This document shows positions 45,785-64,000 of a stretch of 64,000 nt of DNA, one piece after another (the stretch's first letter is position 1; every line of letters starts with the position of its first letter). Origin of the DNA: Ditylenchus dipsaci (lineage: Eukaryota; Nematoda; Chromadorea; Rhabditida; Anguinidae). The notes under the pieces were generated by a model. It did no database searches and had not been told where the DNA came from. It worked only from the letters and a program-made list of their open reading frames with translations. A program made the translations under genes and the position numbers. The DNA lies in contig SADC01001338.1 in the NCBI GenBank assembly GCA_004194705.1, forward strand, positions 429,498 through 493,497. Direction: 5' to 3'.

Positions 45785-45998
45785 ATAGCAGATATTTTTC
45801 GGATTTCTGGAGCTTGTCGTACACGATTAACACTGAAATGATTGATATTCCTAAGAGCACATTTTGGCGCACAATATCACATGTGTCGCCAAAACTCAAC
45901 ATTCTAGAAATACAGGTGAATATATAGACGCAGAAGAGTATCAGGTCAATACAGAACACTTGCAAGCGCCAATACACCAAACCTAAACGCTGAATTTT

Positions 45999-46004
45999 TT
46001 TATT
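45999..46004 (-). terminator. AATAAA signal of p23 gene
   Basis: AATAAA on the minus strand about 93 bases after the p23 stop codon. Confidence 0.6.
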
Positions 46005-46096
46005 AACGACAGTACTAGGATCTGACAAAGTGAAGACCAAACATATAACGAGGACAGATAACGAAGAACTTGAACTCAGTCTATAAGCGAAGATAC

Positions 46097-46847
46097 TCAA
46101 GCCTCCTCGGAGGTAGCTTTCGTGGGTTCAGCGTCACCAGTTGGCTTGTCCGGCAATTCGTCCGTTTTGGCTTTTTCAGGCTTTTCGGTGTCCTCCGCAT
46201 CATCAGTATCTTCTAAATATGAGATTCTTGATCAAAAAAATGTGACTAAAGGGAACCCACCGTCTTCATCGTTCTCCGGCTCGAAATCTTTCATGTCGTC
46301 AAAGTTAGGACCATCAGCGCCACCGCCACCAAACTGAGAGAAGTCCATGCCATTAAAGTTCATGCCAGCACCGCCTCCAAGGTTGCCGCCAAAACCTTCG
46401 CCAGCTTCTTCGTTCTCTTCATCTTCAGTGATCCACTTGTCGAAGTCAACTTTGATCCAGGATAGCTAAAATAACAGGCTGAGAGTGGTAAACCCAAACG
46501 AAGTCAAAGATGCCAACCTTGGTTTTTTCTTCAGAAGGTGAGGCCACCATTCAGCAGTTTTCTTCGGAATAACCAGCTCGATTCGACGATCTGTAGCAAC
46601 TTGACGGCGGTCCTCACCCTTGAGCTTGCCATAGAGCTGGAGATCCGCTTCGTACTTCTCATCACCCTTCGAACCCCTGAAAATAAAAAAGAAAATTCAA
46701 CAAGATAATTTGTCAAGAAGCATGCTTGATTTTGAAACTGTCTTCGTGAACCTTCAGCTCTTCGATCTTCATGTCTTGCAGCTCGACCGCCATATAGAGA
46801 TTGGAAGAACGCTGAGCCCACAAAATTGGAGGATGCTTCACAGCCAT
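46097..46847 (-). CDS. PTGES3: Hsp90 co-chaperone p23 (prostaglandin E synthase 3 family)
   Basis: A cytosolic co-chaperone that clamps ATP-bound Hsp90. Exons on the minus strand: 46847-46726, 46676-46518, 46465-46261, 46212-46097, about 200 residues, usual for the family. The CS domain (residues 1-~115) starts MAVKHPPILWAQRSSNLYMA and runs through GDEKYEADLQLYGKL to the WPHLLKK...LSWIKVDFDKW strand typical of p23 (compare the human WPRLTKE..KLNWL). An acidic, Gly/Asn-rich tail follows (EDEENEEAG, GMNFNGMDFSQFGGG). Intron 1 is only 49 bp and has a GC donor (CAA|GCATGC) instead of GT. One A is missing in the A run at about 46524-46530, putting exon 3 out of phase. The start is the Met that matches family N-termini, although in-frame Mets lie upstream. 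Confidence 0.92.
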
Positions 46848-47546
46848 GATTGCGCAACTTGCAGAAATTTCTAATCGGAAAGCAGCAAAACTAAAACACA
46901 TAGCTGAGCGAAAGTGACACAATCAAAATTGGATAACTGCAATCATGGACACAATCCAATTCTGAGTTGCAAAATTTTTTCAGCTGACACTTGGTAGCGT
47001 GAAAAACAAACTCTGTTCGAGGCTATAAACATTTTGAGCTGTTTGTTTTCGGCTGAAAACACCCGTAAAATGGGCATGCCCGTGCGTTACACGGAGAAAA
47101 GACGAAGACCAGCAGTTCTTTCCTCTCTCGACACATTTCTACATGTGTTCTCACCTTGATTTTAAAAATGTTCTGCCTAGTTTTCAAAAAGTAAATGGCC
47201 GTCAGCATTAGATTTGATGCAAAAAGAGTGAAAAATGGAACGATTCAAAGAAATTTGCGTGCCGTAACTGTTTGAAACATACGGGCATGCCCTTTTAGAA
47301 TGTGTAAATCACTCATCAAATTTTATTTTTACTCCGTCAAATTCAAATTTTTCGCAAAATATGTTAATCTGCCATCTGAAAGTAAAATATATCTTGGCTC
47401 AGTCTACTTTTTGAAAATAGGTTTTTTGTAAATCTCAGATTCTTTAGCTTTTTGCCAAAACTTCTTCGAGTGCTTTCCATCCTCATTCAGCATTTTTTTA
47501 CTTCACATTTTTTGCTATGCATAGTTTTGGCTAACCTCCTTTTAAA
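46848..47546. other. p23 upstream region, no gene seen
   Basis: A degraded palindrome with 'gggcatgcccgtgcgttac' (47080) and 'gtaactgtttgaaacatacgggcatgccc' (47265-47293) is present. It should also contain the p23 promoter, but no clear element could be picked out. Confidence 0.4.
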
Positions 47547-47554
47547 GATATGCG

Positions 47555-47837
47555 GTCATGGGACAAAATGCCAACGCCAAAATGCCAACGACCAAAATGC
47601 CAACAGAATTTTTTGCGGGAATTCAAATTTATTTGCTTTTTTGCACTTTTGATAAATTTAGGCTTAGGCTTAGGCTCAGGGTAGGCCAGCGTATGTTAGG
47701 ACGGGCTCAAACGTGTATCTCCAACTAAAAAAATAACAAAAATATAGAGAAACAGCAAAAAAATTTGAATTCCCGCAAAAAATTCTGTTGGCATTTTGGT
47801 CGTTGGCATTTTGGCGTTGGCATTTTGTCCTATGACC
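47555..47837. mobile_element. hAT-type fold-back, word AAAATGCCAACG
   Basis: GGTCATGGGACAAAATGCC pairs with GGCATTTTGTCCTATGACC. The arms hold three AAAATGCCAAC words per side, then 'agaattttttgcgggaattc' inverted. The perfect 8-bp duplication AGATATGC flanks it (47547-47554 and 47838-47845). Confidence 0.88.
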
Positions 47838-48369
47838 AGATATGCACCTTCAAACCAGATATACCCGTTCAAATTGCTGCCTTTGCGGCTCAATCGATAG
47901 CGCGCCTTTTTGTTTCAAAATGTTTCTAGAGACTGCTGTTTATGGTGTTATATGGCGTCCCTTGGATGGTAGATGGTCAGACAGACATCCATTTCTCTAT
48001 CTTTCCCTTGAATTAATTTTAAATGAAGGAAGGGTGGATGTCTTCTTTCTTTTTTAGGCCGTTTTTGAGAGGTGCCAGTCTAAGCTGGGAGCTGCTGACT
48101 CATTTTCTCTTTGCCCTGTTTTCGCTGCTCCTAGTATTATAGTCATTTTGCGGCTGTTGATTTGGGATTGTGTAGTGTTCGCATTACTATTTTTGTGTTT
48201 ATTATACTGTCAAATCTGAAATGTAGAAACATGAAAACTGTGATTTACAGTTGAATACTTATTCGCGAGAATTGTTGAATTTTCGTCGAAGTATAGTTAA
48301 CTGTAATATACAGCTAACCTTGGAGGAGAGTTAACTGTGAATTTAGAAAAAATTTTGCTTGAAATTTCT

Positions 48370-48631
48370 CAAGTCTCGATTTAGTTTACGCCCTGGGACC
48401 GGTCTATCCGTTCTGACGAATTTTGTTTTTAAAAAGTCTTGCTCAGTCACAATTACGTTTTTGTGCTTTTTTACGACTGGTTTACGGAATCCTATGAGAA
48501 ATTGAAGATTTCCAAGAAAATGGCCCAGAAAAATCGGAAATTGACCGGGGCGGATTAAATTTTAAATGGTCAACTTTTTGACAGACTCTGTACACGAAAT
48601 TGGCCGTTTACTAAATCGAGACTTGACTGTA
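48370..48631. mobile_element. TACAGTCAAGTCTCGATTTAG-type MITE
   Basis: 'caagtctcgatttagtttacg' pairs with 'ctaaatcgagacttgactgta'. It ends about 100 bp upstream of the beta-tubulin start codon, so it may overlap that promoter. Confidence 0.65.
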
Positions 48632-48735
48632 CCTTTGTTATAACGTTAATTAAGTAGAATTGATTTTATTACCTAACTTCAACTTTATTCAGATACTCAT
48701 TTATTCAAGCTTTTTTTCCGTCCTAACACTCCATC

Positions 48736-57516
<8,781 letters not shown>

Positions 57517-57650
57517 GTGACCAACTAAATACATGCTTGCTACCATCAAACCAAATCTCTGCTTTTTCCTTGTTGCAACAATTTTGACTCAAAACTAATT
57601 TGCTGGTTATAATTTTCTCATATTTATTGATTTCTTGGCTTTTTTGTTAT

Positions 57651-57656
57651 AATAAA
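57651..57656 (+). terminator. AATAAA signal of beta-tubulin
   Basis: AATAAA 135 bases after the TAA at 57514-57516. Confidence 0.65.
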
Positions 57657-58299
57657 TTTTCTTGGCCTACAAATATCTTAAGTTTTTTACAGTACCGCGT
57701 TGAAAAAACACATTTTACAGTCAAAAAGAATAGATTACGAAAAATAGTGGGGTAGATGTCCAAGACAGTAAGACGTCTACAGGGCCGTAATGTTAACTTT
57801 GGAAGCATCTATTATGTGTGAAAATTTCGACCTTCTGTCTCATTACCCATCAATTTATAAATTATAAAAATGCGAAAAGGGTTCGGAGTGATTTCCTTAT
57901 ACCAGAAGAGTGAGGTTTACAGTGGACTGTGGCGAAATAATTGACTGAAATGACCTAATGGGTCCAAAAAACAACCCGAAAATACTAACCTAAAAAATTA
58001 AACATCATTCTGAGAGGATCTGAAGCAGATGTAAAATTGTGCAAAAAATACATTTGGCCGAAAAAGGGTCCCAAAAAGAATAAATCTTTCTGCATAGTAC
58101 ACCTACATACCCCGTGTTACATCAGGAGACTCAAATTTGACTCAAAACAACTTACCCAGTCAAAAACACAACCAACCCTTCTATTGCCAAATAATTACAC
58201 AGCCCAACATGACACAAACCTTTAAACAACAATATACTGACATATTTTCTGATCCTTCTTCTCTGACATTCCTGGCCATGAAATTGCTGACCCTTGGAT
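57657..58299. other. intergenic DNA, nothing recognised
   Basis: AT-rich sequence without a convincing exon or inverted repeat. It separates convergent tubulin and the PHYHIP-like copy. Confidence 0.4.
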
Positions 58300-59605
58300 T
58301 CATGGCACGATCCCTCTAGAATTGGACACTACGCTTTGAAGAAGAGCTGAAGCTGCACTGGCAAGATGGACTTCTGCTTCATTGGAGATGCTTGCGGGTA
58401 CTGCGTATGAACAGGAACCTTCCATGATTCTGCTTCTTTTGACTGACAGTAATGACACCGCACATTTCTACAGAAATTAGATAACTATAATATGACCCGG
58501 TTTACCCCGTTATAACTTTGGTAACTCTCATAGCAACTAAACTAACCTGCGCTGTCTTACGCTTTCTCCTGGTAGACTCCTTCAGCACAGGTGATAGATC
58601 TTGACTCTTAATGGGGCTGCAGGATACAGAGTGCACTTGAGACACGATTTGTTGTGCGGCAGACCTGGAAACAGATTAAAAGGGCACCACATAAGAATTC
58701 GTATAATTTAAATATAGACATACCACCCAGCCTTGAAGTGCCCACTCCTATAGTCTCGATTTTGTTAAACAGTCCCAGATAGAGGGGTAGCTGCAAAAAA
58801 CATAAGCCAACTAAAACAAGTAAATCACAAGTCACGTCTTTGGAGTAGTAGATTTCCACACCGATTTTATGCTTAACGAAGTATTCGAATGGAACTTCTT
58901 GATTACCGAAAGACTCAATCCTGGAACAAAATATTCAAGAAGTTTTGTGAAAACTGAAAATCTACCGAAGAAAAGGATTGTCCTACACATCTAGCAGCCT
59001 GATTCGATCTCGGCAGAAGCTAAAAAAGGCATGACGCTGCAGTACTCAAATAGACAGCTTACCTGTCAGATAAAGGTTCCTTCTCACATACCACCAAAGT
59101 GACGTAATGATAATATTTCGTATCCCCCTTGATCAACTGTAGTTAGTGACACTGGGAAGAACCAGACTGGAGAATACTGAGGCTGCGACCAAACCATCGG
59201 CTTTGCAGAGGCGGCTGCTGACAGAAGACTGGACAGGGAACAGGACTCAGGCTCTGAACTGGTGAACAAACTGTAGATTCATTAGAGGCGACTGATAACT
59301 ATCTTGGAAACTTGGCGATTGACATGACTGTAAGAGCATCTGACTGGGAGATAGCAGACTCATTTCCTGGAATAATGGCATCGGATAGAGCTGGATGGAT
59401 CACACGGATACATAATCATTTTTGGCTGATGAGGATGATTTTGCCCTGGCTGGGACTGATAATGCTGAACTTGGTACGGATGGATAGCCGGATGCATTGG
59501 ATAGCTACTGATTGTCCTCGGTGCAGGCCCGTAACATGTTTGAAGATTTTGCCACGGCTGCCATGGACCACGGTTGAAGTATTGATAGGAGCTTTGATCG
59601 ACCAT
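58300..59605 (-). pseudogene. inverted, internally deleted copy of the PHYHIP-like gene
   Basis: The minus strand repeats the 26134-28654 gene, including about 100 bp upstream of the ATG. Exon 1 (59605 to about 59115: [20 protein letters not shown]) runs straight into the sequence of exon 6 ([17 protein letters not shown], ends 59063). Exons 2-5 and their introns, holding the FN3-like region and the first half of the PHYHIP domain, are missing. Exons 7-10 (58920-58836, 58790-58724, 58664-58547, 58467-58300) keep their introns, so it is a DNA-level duplicate and not a retrocopy. Exon 1 is in better frame here than in the other copy and helps to locate errors there. With half the domain gone it is probably non-functional, although splice sites are intact and a shortened product is conceivable. 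Confidence 0.75.
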
Positions 59606-59812
59606 TTTAACTGAAAAATTGATGACGTTAGAGGGTGAATGGATGAGGTTATAGAGTTTTCTCGATTCCGTCGAATTATACTGAAGACATTCGATTGGAC
59701 AATAGTTGAAAAAGTCAACATGCGGCCGCATTGACGCGCGGCAAGACACATCCAACATGTGGGAAAAAACGTTTTTTTGCTCCAATTCATCCAAAAGTTT
59801 TGGTCTAAAACC

Positions 59813-60445
59813 GGCTGTAGGAACTTTCGTAACAAGACAATTTCGTAAGAGCGAATTTTCGTAAGAAACTTTTTCGTAGGAGGAAATAATCGAAATTTTT
59901 TTCATTTTTAATGAATTTTTCTAATTCAGGATTTCATCTGATTCATTTGTTTTGGCCTTTCTGTCACTGTTTGACACTTCGAACAGTCAATTATATGACT
60001 ATTAACTGTATGAGCACAAAAGTTGGTAAGCATAGGTCATATGACTGAAAATTTTGATAATTAGTTGACCGCCCGATTTTTCATCCGTTAGGAGACCAGC
60101 AGAACATGCTGAAAAACTCAGAGCTAGAATTCATATATTATATACCACACATAGCTATTTCCATTAGTGGCATGTATGGTGCAGTAGGTAAGTTGATGGG
60201 ATGAATTTTTTCACCGGTGGTTCGATTTCACCCTTTGAGCGTTCCATTTTTTTCTTGACTATTTTTGGTCAAAACCATCCCAGAAGCTCTAAAAAAACAT
60301 CAAAGAAGGATCAAAAAGCAAAAAAAGCAACTTAACATATCACTAATGTTACTGGAAACCGCGTTACGAAAAAGTTTCTTACGAAAATTCGCTATTACGA
60401 AAATTCGCTCTTACGAAATTGTCTTGTTACGAAAGTCCTACAGCC
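59813..60445. mobile_element. hAT-type fold-back, word TTACGAAA
   Basis: GGCTGTAGGAACTTTCGTAAC pairs with GTTACGAAAGTCCTACAGCC, apart from one base. The arms consist of 'tttcgtaagaaactt' and 'gcgaattttcgtaag' words. The perfect 8-bp duplication CTAAAACC flanks it (59805-59812 and 60446-60453). The interior 500 bp is not palindromic and no protein is recognised in it. Confidence 0.88.
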
Positions 60446-60581
60446 CTAAAACCACAGGAGACCATACCACCATACGGCTTTTTCAAAACTTAAAAAAGGT
60501 TCACTTTGTCTTTTTTATTTTTTTGTGGGAAACTGATACATTTCCGAAATTTGACTGTATTGAATTTTTTTTTACGAAAAA

Positions 60582-60844
60582 ACCGTATTTGCTGTAATAA
60601 TCGGCCATGGCCGTTTATTTTCAATCCCTAAAAAATCGAAAAAAAAAATATTTCGATTTTGAGTTTTTGGGTGCTCAACCACAATCTGAAAAGTGGAACC
60701 AGGAGGGCTCATGGTAACTAAGAAAATGCATAAAACAGATTCGAAAAATATTGACTCTGGACTGAGATATAGGTCTCTGGGGTGGCCGTTATTAGAGAGT
60801 GGCCGTTTAATAGAGAGTGGCCGATTATTAGAGCAAATACGGTA
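60582..60844. mobile_element. TACCGTA-type MITE
   Basis: 'accgtatttgctgtaataatcggcc' pairs with 'ggccgattattagagcaaatacggta', with repeated 'gtggccgttta' words near the right end. Confidence 0.75.
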
Positions 60845-61131
60845 GATATGTTTAGAGATTGATTGTAATATAAGTGAAAATATTTTTTTTTTGATTGTTT
60901 GCTCAACTAAATCAGTGTGAACGTAAACAGTATTAAACCAACAAAAAAGATTCTTCACTTTTTGGTCATCAAAGCGTATTTTCTTGGAAGAGGCCTGGGC
61001 CTTGAGTTGAAATTATTTTTATAAGCGCTAAAAAAGACTTCCAACTGTGAGTCATGTTATGCACATTATAATAGCTTCTGGTTAAGTCCATTTAACTTCC
61101 AAATAATTTGTATTCAAAATTCAAGCGGCTT

Positions 61132-61504
61132 ATGGCTGTGAAAAGTAATATTAGCACTGTTTTTGCAGTGGTAGTTGTATTTCTTACGTTTTGTATTGGT
61201 GTCGATGGCCAAGAGGTGGAGGATTCAGCTGACGTAGACGTGGAAATCATGATCCTCCAGCTTGGGAATGTTTTTATTGTCAGCACTCTCGGCGGTAATC
61301 ATGCTTTTATTAGGGGATTTTCACCTAGACTCTAACTTGGCCTTTATTCGATAATTTTGAATTTTATTTTTTGATTTGGTACAGTTTAGCGAAAGAGATG
61401 TGGTGGATAATTTGGACCAGCACCCGGAATGCCTAAGCTGGGCTAAGATGGCCAATGACTCGAGTCTGAAAAGAACTTGCACTGCTAGGGAGCCTTATTG
61501 TCTG
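61132..61504 (+). CDS. start of a small secreted Cys-containing protein (partial)
   Basis: Exon 1 (61132-61269) begins MAVKSNISTVFAVVVVFLTF CIGVDGQ, a clear signal peptide with likely cleavage after the GVDG. Exon 2 (61385-61504) follows 'ggtacag' in matching phase and reads DNLDQHPECLSWAKM, KRTCTAREPYCL, ending at a GTTAGT donor. The spacing HPEC..WAKM...C...YC loosely resembles the first half of a ShKT domain. Later exons are not identified; a Cys-containing stretch after 'tttgtcag' at 63829 could be one. The gene may be truncated by the hAT element downstream. I do not assign a function. Confidence 0.5.
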
Positions 61505-61589
61505 GTTAGTTACTGTTTGAATATCAGCTTGAGACACTGATACAGTTAACTCATATCAAAGAGGCGGGTAGCAGGTGTAACAATTGAAA

Positions 61590-62180
61590 ACTATTTTCAC
61601 TTAAATTCTGAATCTGAATTTCAATGCCAAATATCTGAATTCTACTGAATTATGATGCCGGATCTGAATTTGTCATGCAGTTGACACATAAGCAGTAGAA
61701 GTCTTGAATTAAATTTGATTCTAAAAAAACGGATTTTTCCTGCCAAATATCTGAATTCCGCTGCTAAATTCAAATTGCGCGGTAATTTATTTAGCAGCAA
61801 AATTGAGTATTTTGGCAGCGAAATTTAGACAATTGGAATTAGATTTGATTTGGTAGCAGAATTAAACATCAGCTTTTCTTTAATAAAAAGTAGCCAAATA
61901 AATTAATTTAAAAAATTTGTTTAATTCTGTCCCCTAATACCTCTTTTCTATAATTCACAGTTAAACAATTTGTCATACGGTTGAGACAAAAGCAATAGTA
62001 CTAGTAGTTTTGAATTTAAATTTGGATGCTACAAAAACTGAATTCGCTGCCAAATATCTGAATTTCTCTACCAAAAATAAAATTGGCAGCAATTTATTCA
62101 GCAAAATTCAGTTTTTCGGCAGCAGATTCGATTTGGCAACAGAATTAAAGATTAGGATATCTTTCATCAAAACTAGGCCA
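61590..62180. repeat. GCAGAATTCAGAT-type words
   Basis: 'tctgaattccgctgcc', 'ggcagcgaaattt' and 'cagcaaaattcag' recur in both orientations, together with two copies of 'tgtcata(c/t)gttgagac'. It looks like an internally duplicated word-arm element with unclear ends. Confidence 0.5.
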
Positions 62181-62239
62181 AATATATAAATTCTAAAAAA
62201 CTGTTTAATTCTGTCCCTGTGACTTCTTTTCAATAGTAT

Positions 62240-62650
62240 AAGCCTGGTACCCAATGAGTGCGGATTTTTCATACCTCCTCACTCGGAAACGGCGTAACTT
62301 TTTATTAAATTTTCAAAAATTATTTTGTTGGTGCCATCTTGTAGCTAAATCCAGGGCTACCAGATAAGCTATTTACAAGCTACATGTGATTCGAAAAATT
62401 TTGGATAAAAATGATTGGATCCGCACTCTGGATTCGCACTCGCATCCGAGTGCGGCTCCAGAGTGCGGATCCACTCATTTTTAACAAACTTTTTAAACCG
62501 ACATCTACTTTATCATATCTCATCTGGTAGCTCTGAATCTAAGCTACAAATGGGCAGCAACAGAATATTTTTTGAAAATTTAAAAAAAGTTACGACCGTT
62601 TACGAGTGAGGGGGTATGAAAAAAATCCGCACTCATTGGTACCAGGCCTT
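62240..62650. mobile_element. fold-back element, word GAGTGCGGATCC
   Basis: AAGCCTGGTACCCAATGAGT pairs with ACTCATTGGTACCAGGCCTT. Words 'gagtgcggatcc' cluster near the centre (62415-62475). The inner TGTAGC-type core ('cttgtagctaaatccagggctacc') relates it to the elements at 55.5 and 29.0 kb. Confidence 0.8.
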
Positions 62651-62688
62651 ACAGTTGTCATTTAACTATTTGTCATATCAGTTGAAAC

Positions 62689-63478
62689 TAGAGATGATAC
62701 CGGACGGACGGGACAATTCCCGATCGACCGGAGCATTTTTGAACCTGTCCCGTCCCGAGCGTCCCGCCCGGAATTTTTTCTGACGGTCCCGTACCGGTGT
62801 CCCGTCCGGAAATCCGCTGTCCCGTCGTCCCGTCCCGGAATTTTTTTTTGTCAAAATTGTGTCCCGTCCCGAAATTTTCAATGCATCAACTATTGTTTTG
62901 AGGATGCAATTACATGTGAAAATCGAATTTAAGTAGGAGCGAAAAGCAAAAGTTGCTCTTTTCAGAACCAACTCGATAATGATACCAGTTGAATTTTAAA
63001 GTTACCAAGCTTGATCTTTTAGCAAATTTACCGGATGCCATTCCAATGCTTGCAAAGCTTGCGCAGAAGTACTTGTCGGCCCCCGCAACTAGTGTCGCCA
63101 GTAAGTCGGTCTTTCCCCTCGCGCGAGATGTCTACGATTATCGGCGGACGAACTTGACCCGAGAAGGCCGAGATGTTGATGTTCCTCAATCGCAATTTGT
63201 TCATAGGTAGAAGTAGATCAAGTTGAAGTTGTTGGTTTGTTGATGATGTTGTTTGAATAAATAATTTACGGATCATAAATTGCGATAACTTAGTCCCGAA
63301 CGAAAATTTTCAGTCCCGTCCCGTAGATTTCTATGTCCGTGAGTCCCGCTCGAAATTTTTGTCTGCGTATCCCGTCCCGGTGTCCCGTCCCGGAATTCGC
63401 TGTCCCGACGTCCCGTCCCGGAATTTTTTTTTGTCAAATTTGTGTCCCGTCCTTAAAATGTCTTTTTCATCATCTCTA
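62689..63478. mobile_element. hAT element remnant, word CCCGTCCCGG
   Basis: TAGAGATGATACCGG at the left and 'ttcatcatctcta' at the right are typical hAT ends. The perfect 8-bp duplication GTTGAAAC flanks it (62681-62688 and 63479-63486). Subterminal arms repeat 'gtcccgtcccgg' words. The interior still encodes the C-terminal dimerisation segment of a hAT transposase, so this is the one word-arm element whose transposase family can be read directly. Confidence 0.92.
62989..63210 (+). pseudogene. h AT transposase C-terminal (hATC) fragment
   Basis: About 73 codons with AIPMLAKLAQKYLSAPATSV, then ASKSVFPLARDVYDYRRTNL, matching the hATC dimerisation pattern (xxLAxxYLxxPATSVxSxxxFSxA...RxxL). The catalytic RNase-H core upstream is absent, so the element cannot move on its own. 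A frame change after TREGRD is likely. Confidence 0.85.
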
Positions 63479-63486
63479 GTTGAAAC

Positions 63487-64000
63487 TAAGCAGTGATAGT
63501 TTTGAATTTTATCGAATGTTAAACACGGATTTTTTTTTAATAAAAAAATTAAAAAAAAAATTGCCTTGGTCCCCAAGCTAATTTTTGACTGAGGGTGTGT
63601 GTTCCGAAATGCTCCTTCACAGTTAACTATCATAATTATATGTCATACAGTTGAAGACAAAAAGCAGTAGTAGAGTTTTGAGCCAAAGAAGGCATTTTAG
63701 GCTCGATTAGTGGCAGTTTGAGGGATAGTAGCAAAAAGAAGATGAACAAGCCCCTTGAGAATGCTATCCCCACAAGTTGAGGGCTAGTCAAGGATCTGTA
63801 ACAGTTATTGTTATTCAATTTGTCAGTTACAAACTGCCCACCCTCTGGCTATTATCTGTTGGATGGTGTGTTGTGTGGAATCGGATTGGTTGTTATCCCC
63901 AAGGAGCAACCTGTCAAATTAGACACTGCCTAAAACATTGAGTAGATGTGGTGTGCATACAACAGATTAGTATTTTGCCTTGCTTTTTGAAAGGCCTTTG
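63487..64000. other. window end, possible exon only
   Basis: GCCTTGGTCCCC occurs at 63563. After 'tttgtcag' at 63829 a Cys-containing open stretch (TNCPPSGYYLLDGVLCG) could be a later exon of the secreted-protein gene, but the phase does not match the exon ending at 61504. Nothing else is recognised. Confidence 0.3.

Overview
The window is a stretch of nuclear genome from an AT-rich invertebrate animal. The evidence is that every recognisable gene is a metazoan gene cut by GT-AG introns and followed by AATAAA signals, and that introns and intergenic DNA are packed with palindromic DNA transposons. I cannot name the phylum. Almost every conserved gene, including a full-length beta-tubulin, is broken by one- or two-base shifts, many of them in or beside homopolymer runs. 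I read these mainly as consensus errors of a long-read assembly, so gene models below are exon chains rather than open frames.

Layout. 1.6-7.5 kb (+): a multi-exon gene of unknown role whose last exon holds an HNH-type nuclease motif like those at the ends of bacterial polymorphic toxins. 7.6-13 kb: repeats, plus an extra copy of a terminal exon. 13.3-31.6 kb (-): a ZDHHC9/14/18-type palmitoyltransferase with very large introns; a PHYHIP/PHYHIPL-like gene (26.1-28.7 kb, +) sits inside one of its introns. 34.6-39.0 and 39.6-44.2 kb (+): two tandem paralogues with two LOTUS (OST-HTH) domains each and a third related C-terminal fold. 46.1-46.8 kb (-): the Hsp90 co-chaperone p23. 48.7-57.5 kb (+): beta-tubulin in 13 exons. 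58.3-59.6 kb (-): an inverted, internally deleted copy of the PHYHIP-like gene. 61.1 kb (+): the start of a small secreted cysteine-bearing protein. 62.7-63.5 kb: a hAT element remnant with a piece of transposase.

The most striking structure is the repeat load. Many elements are fold-backs whose arms are built from one short 'word' repeated at irregular spacing, with a different word in each element (GCGACAAATCA, TTTCACCGTCAC, AAAATGCCAAC, TTACGAAA, CCCGTCCC, GACTCGGTACAA and others). At least eight are flanked by perfect 8-bp direct repeats, the size made by hAT transposases, and one still encodes a hAT dimerisation segment. A second group (TACCGTA... and TACAGTC... ends, TA-flanked) looks like Tc1/pogo-type MITEs. 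Elements are nested in one another up to three layers deep and fill the introns of the palmitoyltransferase, LOTUS and tubulin genes.

The genes are not an operon and share no obvious pathway. The one biological link I would propose, as inference only, is that LOTUS proteins belong to the germline/piRNA machinery that restrains transposons like those crowding this locus.
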